This document shows, piece by piece, positions 14,371-15,845 of a DNA stretch of 15,845 nt. The DNA comes from JBDIBB01 sp039812685 (lineage in GTDB: Bacteria > Acidobacteriota > Vicinamibacteria > Vicinamibacterales > JAFNAJ01), in assembly GCA_039812685.1 (NCBI GenBank), contig JBDIBB010000091.1, positions 1-15,845 of the forward strand, given 5' to 3'. The position numbers were made by a program, and so were the translations under genes. The notes below the pieces were generated by a model. The model was not told where the DNA came from and searched no databases. It worked only from the letters and a program-made list of their open reading frames with translations. The stretch's first letter is position 1, and every line of letters begins with the position of its first letter.

Positions 14371-14583
14371 AGCCGGGAGGCGCCGGCCACGGGAGGACCG
14401 ACAGGGGTCCGATACCGCGCAGTTCTCGGACAGACGTCGTCTGGCGCAACTGTCCCCGGGATTGTCCCTGCGAGCGGCGAGCAGCGGCCGATCGCAGCCC
14501 ACGGCAGCCAACGCGCTCAACTGTGGAAGTGCCTGGAGCGGAGGGCTATGCGCTGAGAAACCCGAATGATCGAGAGCAGATCT

Positions 14584-14628
14584 GGCGGTTTTCAAGACCG
14601 CTGCCTGTAACCGCTCGGCCATCCCTTC
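14584..14628 (-). pseudogene. 5'-half fragment of tRNA-Ser(UGA), inverted
   Basis: Read on the minus strand, these 45 bases match the first 45 bases of the intact tRNA-Ser at 3885-3929 at 42 positions. They cover the 5' acceptor strand (GAAGGGA), the D arm and the whole anticodon arm GCGGTCTTGAAAACCGCC. The match ends there: no variable arm, T arm or acceptor 3' strand follows. The upstream block TGTGCGAGAACGGC (14657-14644) also matches the one before the intact gene, so promoter and 5' half were copied together. It cannot make a functional tRNA. Confidence 0.88.
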
Positions 14629-14786
14629 GTGCCGCGATCGTCGGCCGTTCTCGCACAGCGGTTCGAGGCACACGCTTCGCCGGCCACGACGGGAGCGCGG
14701 CCCGTCAGGGTCTCCCCGCACCCATGGCCTCGAAGATCGCCGTTGACACCCGCCGCCGCCTGTGGCACCAAGAGCGGTCAACGCCC

Positions 14787-15224
14787 ATGGCTCACCACGA
14801 CGACCTGGTCGATTCCTGGCGCGAGGCGTTCCGCGACGCCTACGACGCCGATGCCCGCAACGCGGCGCGCCAGCCCTTCCGCGACTACTGGGGCTGGGTG
14901 CGCACGTTCCTCGTCACCGGCGGCGCCGGCCAGCGCTCGTGGCTCGCCCAGTGCGACACGACGCTGCGCCGCGTGCGCGAGGCCACCGAGGCCGAACGGC
15001 TGCGCGCGAGGATGCTCGATCTGGGGCGGCTGATCGCCGCCGAGTGGGCCAAGGACAGCGGCGCGCGCCGCATCCACTCCACGTTCCTGCAGGGCTCGCC
15101 CAACCTGCAGACGTGGGGCCGGCTGCTCCAGCGCACCGCCGACGCGGATGCCGGCGATGGGCGGGCGATCGACGATGCGCTCGATACCATCGAGCGCGAG
15201 GCGCGCGGCGCGCTGAAGGGCTGA
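14787..15224 (+). CDS. Hypothetical helical protein
   Basis: A 145-residue protein starting at ATG 14787 (MAHHDDLVDSWREAFRDAYD). It has no signal peptide or membrane segment. It is rich in Arg, Ala, Asp and Trp and predicted mostly helical, with RDYWGWVRTFLVTGGAGQRS at about 32-51, a charged helix REATEAERLRARMLDLGRLI, and the C-terminal AIDDALDTIEREARGALKG. I do not recognise a family. A longer form from ATG 14724 is possible, since the ribosome site before 14787 is weak. Codon use is the same as in the chromosomal genes. It converges with the DinB gene, whose end lies 14 bases away, so they are separate transcripts. A cytoplasmic soluble role is likely, function unknown. Confidence 0.72.
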   Translation: MAHHDDLVDSWREAFRDAYDADARNAARQPFRDYWGWVRTFLVTGGAGQRSWLAQCDTTLRRVREATEAERLRARMLDLGRLIAAEWAKDSGARRIHSTFLQGSPNLQTWGRLLQRTADADAGDGRAIDDALDTIEREARGALKG

Positions 15225-15238
15225 CGCGGCCGCGCCGC

Positions 15239-15760
15239 TCAGACGTCGAGGCCGTAGCGCTCGCGCAGCAGGCGCAGGTGGTGCCGCACGTGGCCCGCCA
15301 TCACGAACACCATCGCCCGCACCGTGATCGGGTTGCCGCCGGCCGTTCCGCTGGCGAGCCACGCCGGCTGGTCGAGCCGCTCCAGCATCGCCAGGTTCGC
15401 CGCCCGCACGTGCAGCAACTCGTCGACGAGCACCGCCACCGGAACGCCGGCGAACCCGCCGTTGGCCACGTAGAGGTTGTCGTCGTAGGAGGCAAGCGGC
15501 GCCGGGTCGCGGCGGCTGAAGCAGAACGCGCGGTGCCCGAACACCCGCTCGGTGTCGCCAAGGTGTCCGGCCACCTCGCGCACGGTCCACTTGCCGGGCC
15601 CATACGCGAACGTCTCGCGGTCGGCGGGCACGGCGCGCGCGAACCGGCGCAACCCGTCGGCCTGCGCCCGCAGCACGGCCAGCACGTCGTCTTCGGGCAC
15701 CTGCGCGACGTAGTTCGCGAAGTAGGGCGGGTACTCCTGCTCTGAGGGTCTGCCAGTCAT
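15239..15760 (-). CDS. DinB-family (DinB_2-like) metal-binding protein
   Basis: A 173-residue four-helix-bundle protein, cytoplasmic. The N-terminus PPYFANYVAQVPEDDVLAVL and the block GKWTVREVAGHLGDTERVFG (56-75) are typical of DinB_2 proteins. The metal-site histidines are probably H66 of AGHLGD and the pair in AGHVRHHL (about 155-161). DinB-fold enzymes include thiol-dependent transferases and damage-inducible proteins; the substrate here cannot be told. The ATG at 15760 starts the family's usual N-terminus, although the ribosome site (AGGG) is close and weak. TATGCT just upstream could be a -10 box giving a very short leader. Length is typical. The remaining 85 bases to the right edge hold nothing I can support. 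Confidence 0.9.
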   Translation of the reverse strand: MTGRPSEQEYPPYFANYVAQVPEDDVLAVLRAQADGLRRFARAVPADRETFAYGPGKWTVREVAGHLGDTERVFGHRAFCFSRRDPAPLASYDDNLYVANGGFAGVPVAVLVDELLHVRAANLAMLERLDQPAWLASGTAGGNPITVRAMVFVMAGHVRHHLRLLRERYGLDV

Positions 15761-15845
15761 GCCCTGAGCATAGCAGCCTGCGGCAACGGCGGCGCGCCGC
15801 CCGCACGACGACAGGCGCCGCGACCTCCTGCACCCGGCCGGCGGG

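Larger units (their letters stand above)
14114..14786. other. Gene-poor stretch with palindromes, a coding fragment and a tRNA fragment
   Basis: No intact gene is supported. It holds a 7-bp hairpin GAGGTTG-AGCG-CAACCTC (14148-14165), a perfect 16-base palindrome CTCGATGCGCATCGAG (14174-14189), a plus-strand coding-like fragment (14206-14370) and the inverted tRNA-Ser fragment (14584-14628). Together these suggest an old recombination boundary at the right side of the restriction island. Confidence 0.5.

Overview
The window is GC-rich double-stranded DNA of a bacterial chromosome. Its genes are dense, codons mostly end in G or C, and DUF2911, DinB-like, tandem UspA and PDZ proteins occur together. 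That mix, plus a nitrile-hydratase-type RiPP leader gene, would suit an Acidobacteriota (Vicinamibacteria-like) or similar high-GC soil lineage. This is an inference from style, not a proven taxonomy.

Layout. Positions 1-3974 look like ordinary chromosome: a left-truncated unknown gene (minus), a tandem-domain universal stress protein (plus), a small membrane-anchored PDZ protein (minus), an orphan NHLP-type RiPP precursor with a strong terminator (minus), a secreted DUF2911 protein (plus) and an intact tRNA-Ser(UGA) (plus). Positions 4219-13664 hold one minus-strand operon, read in the order hsdM, AlbA/Schlafen-type ATP-binding regulator, hsdS, RhuM-Fic, hsdR. Most junctions overlap by a few bases (ATGA or TGATG). 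It is a type I restriction-modification locus with two accessory genes. Positions 13665-14786 hold a likely hsdM promoter, gene debris, palindromes and a 45-nt inverted copy of the 5' half of the same tRNA-Ser. Positions 14787-15760 return to ordinary genes: an unknown helical protein (plus) and a DinB-family protein (minus), converging.

How the genes work together. HsdM (adenine methyltransferase) and HsdS (sequence recognition) would methylate host DNA. HsdR (PD-(D/E)XK nuclease plus SF2 translocase) would join them to cut unmodified DNA. The RhuM-Fic protein and the AlbA-domain ATP-binding protein sit inside the operon and are probably co-expressed, but their roles here are not shown by the sequence.

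The most unusual structures are in the operon. The hsdS frame carries a 551-bp cassette between its two target-recognition halves. The cassette encodes a DUF559 (Vsr-like) nuclease domain and is bounded by inverted repeats, each of which is itself a palindrome. The frame stays open, giving an HsdS-DUF559-HsdS fusion. Directly upstream of hsdS lies a second copy of the hsdM 3' end, a scar suggesting that the regulator gene was inserted between hsdM and hsdS. The two tRNA-Ser sequences flank the whole island in opposite orientation. No integrase, transposase of known type, CRISPR array or RiPP maturation enzyme is visible in the window.
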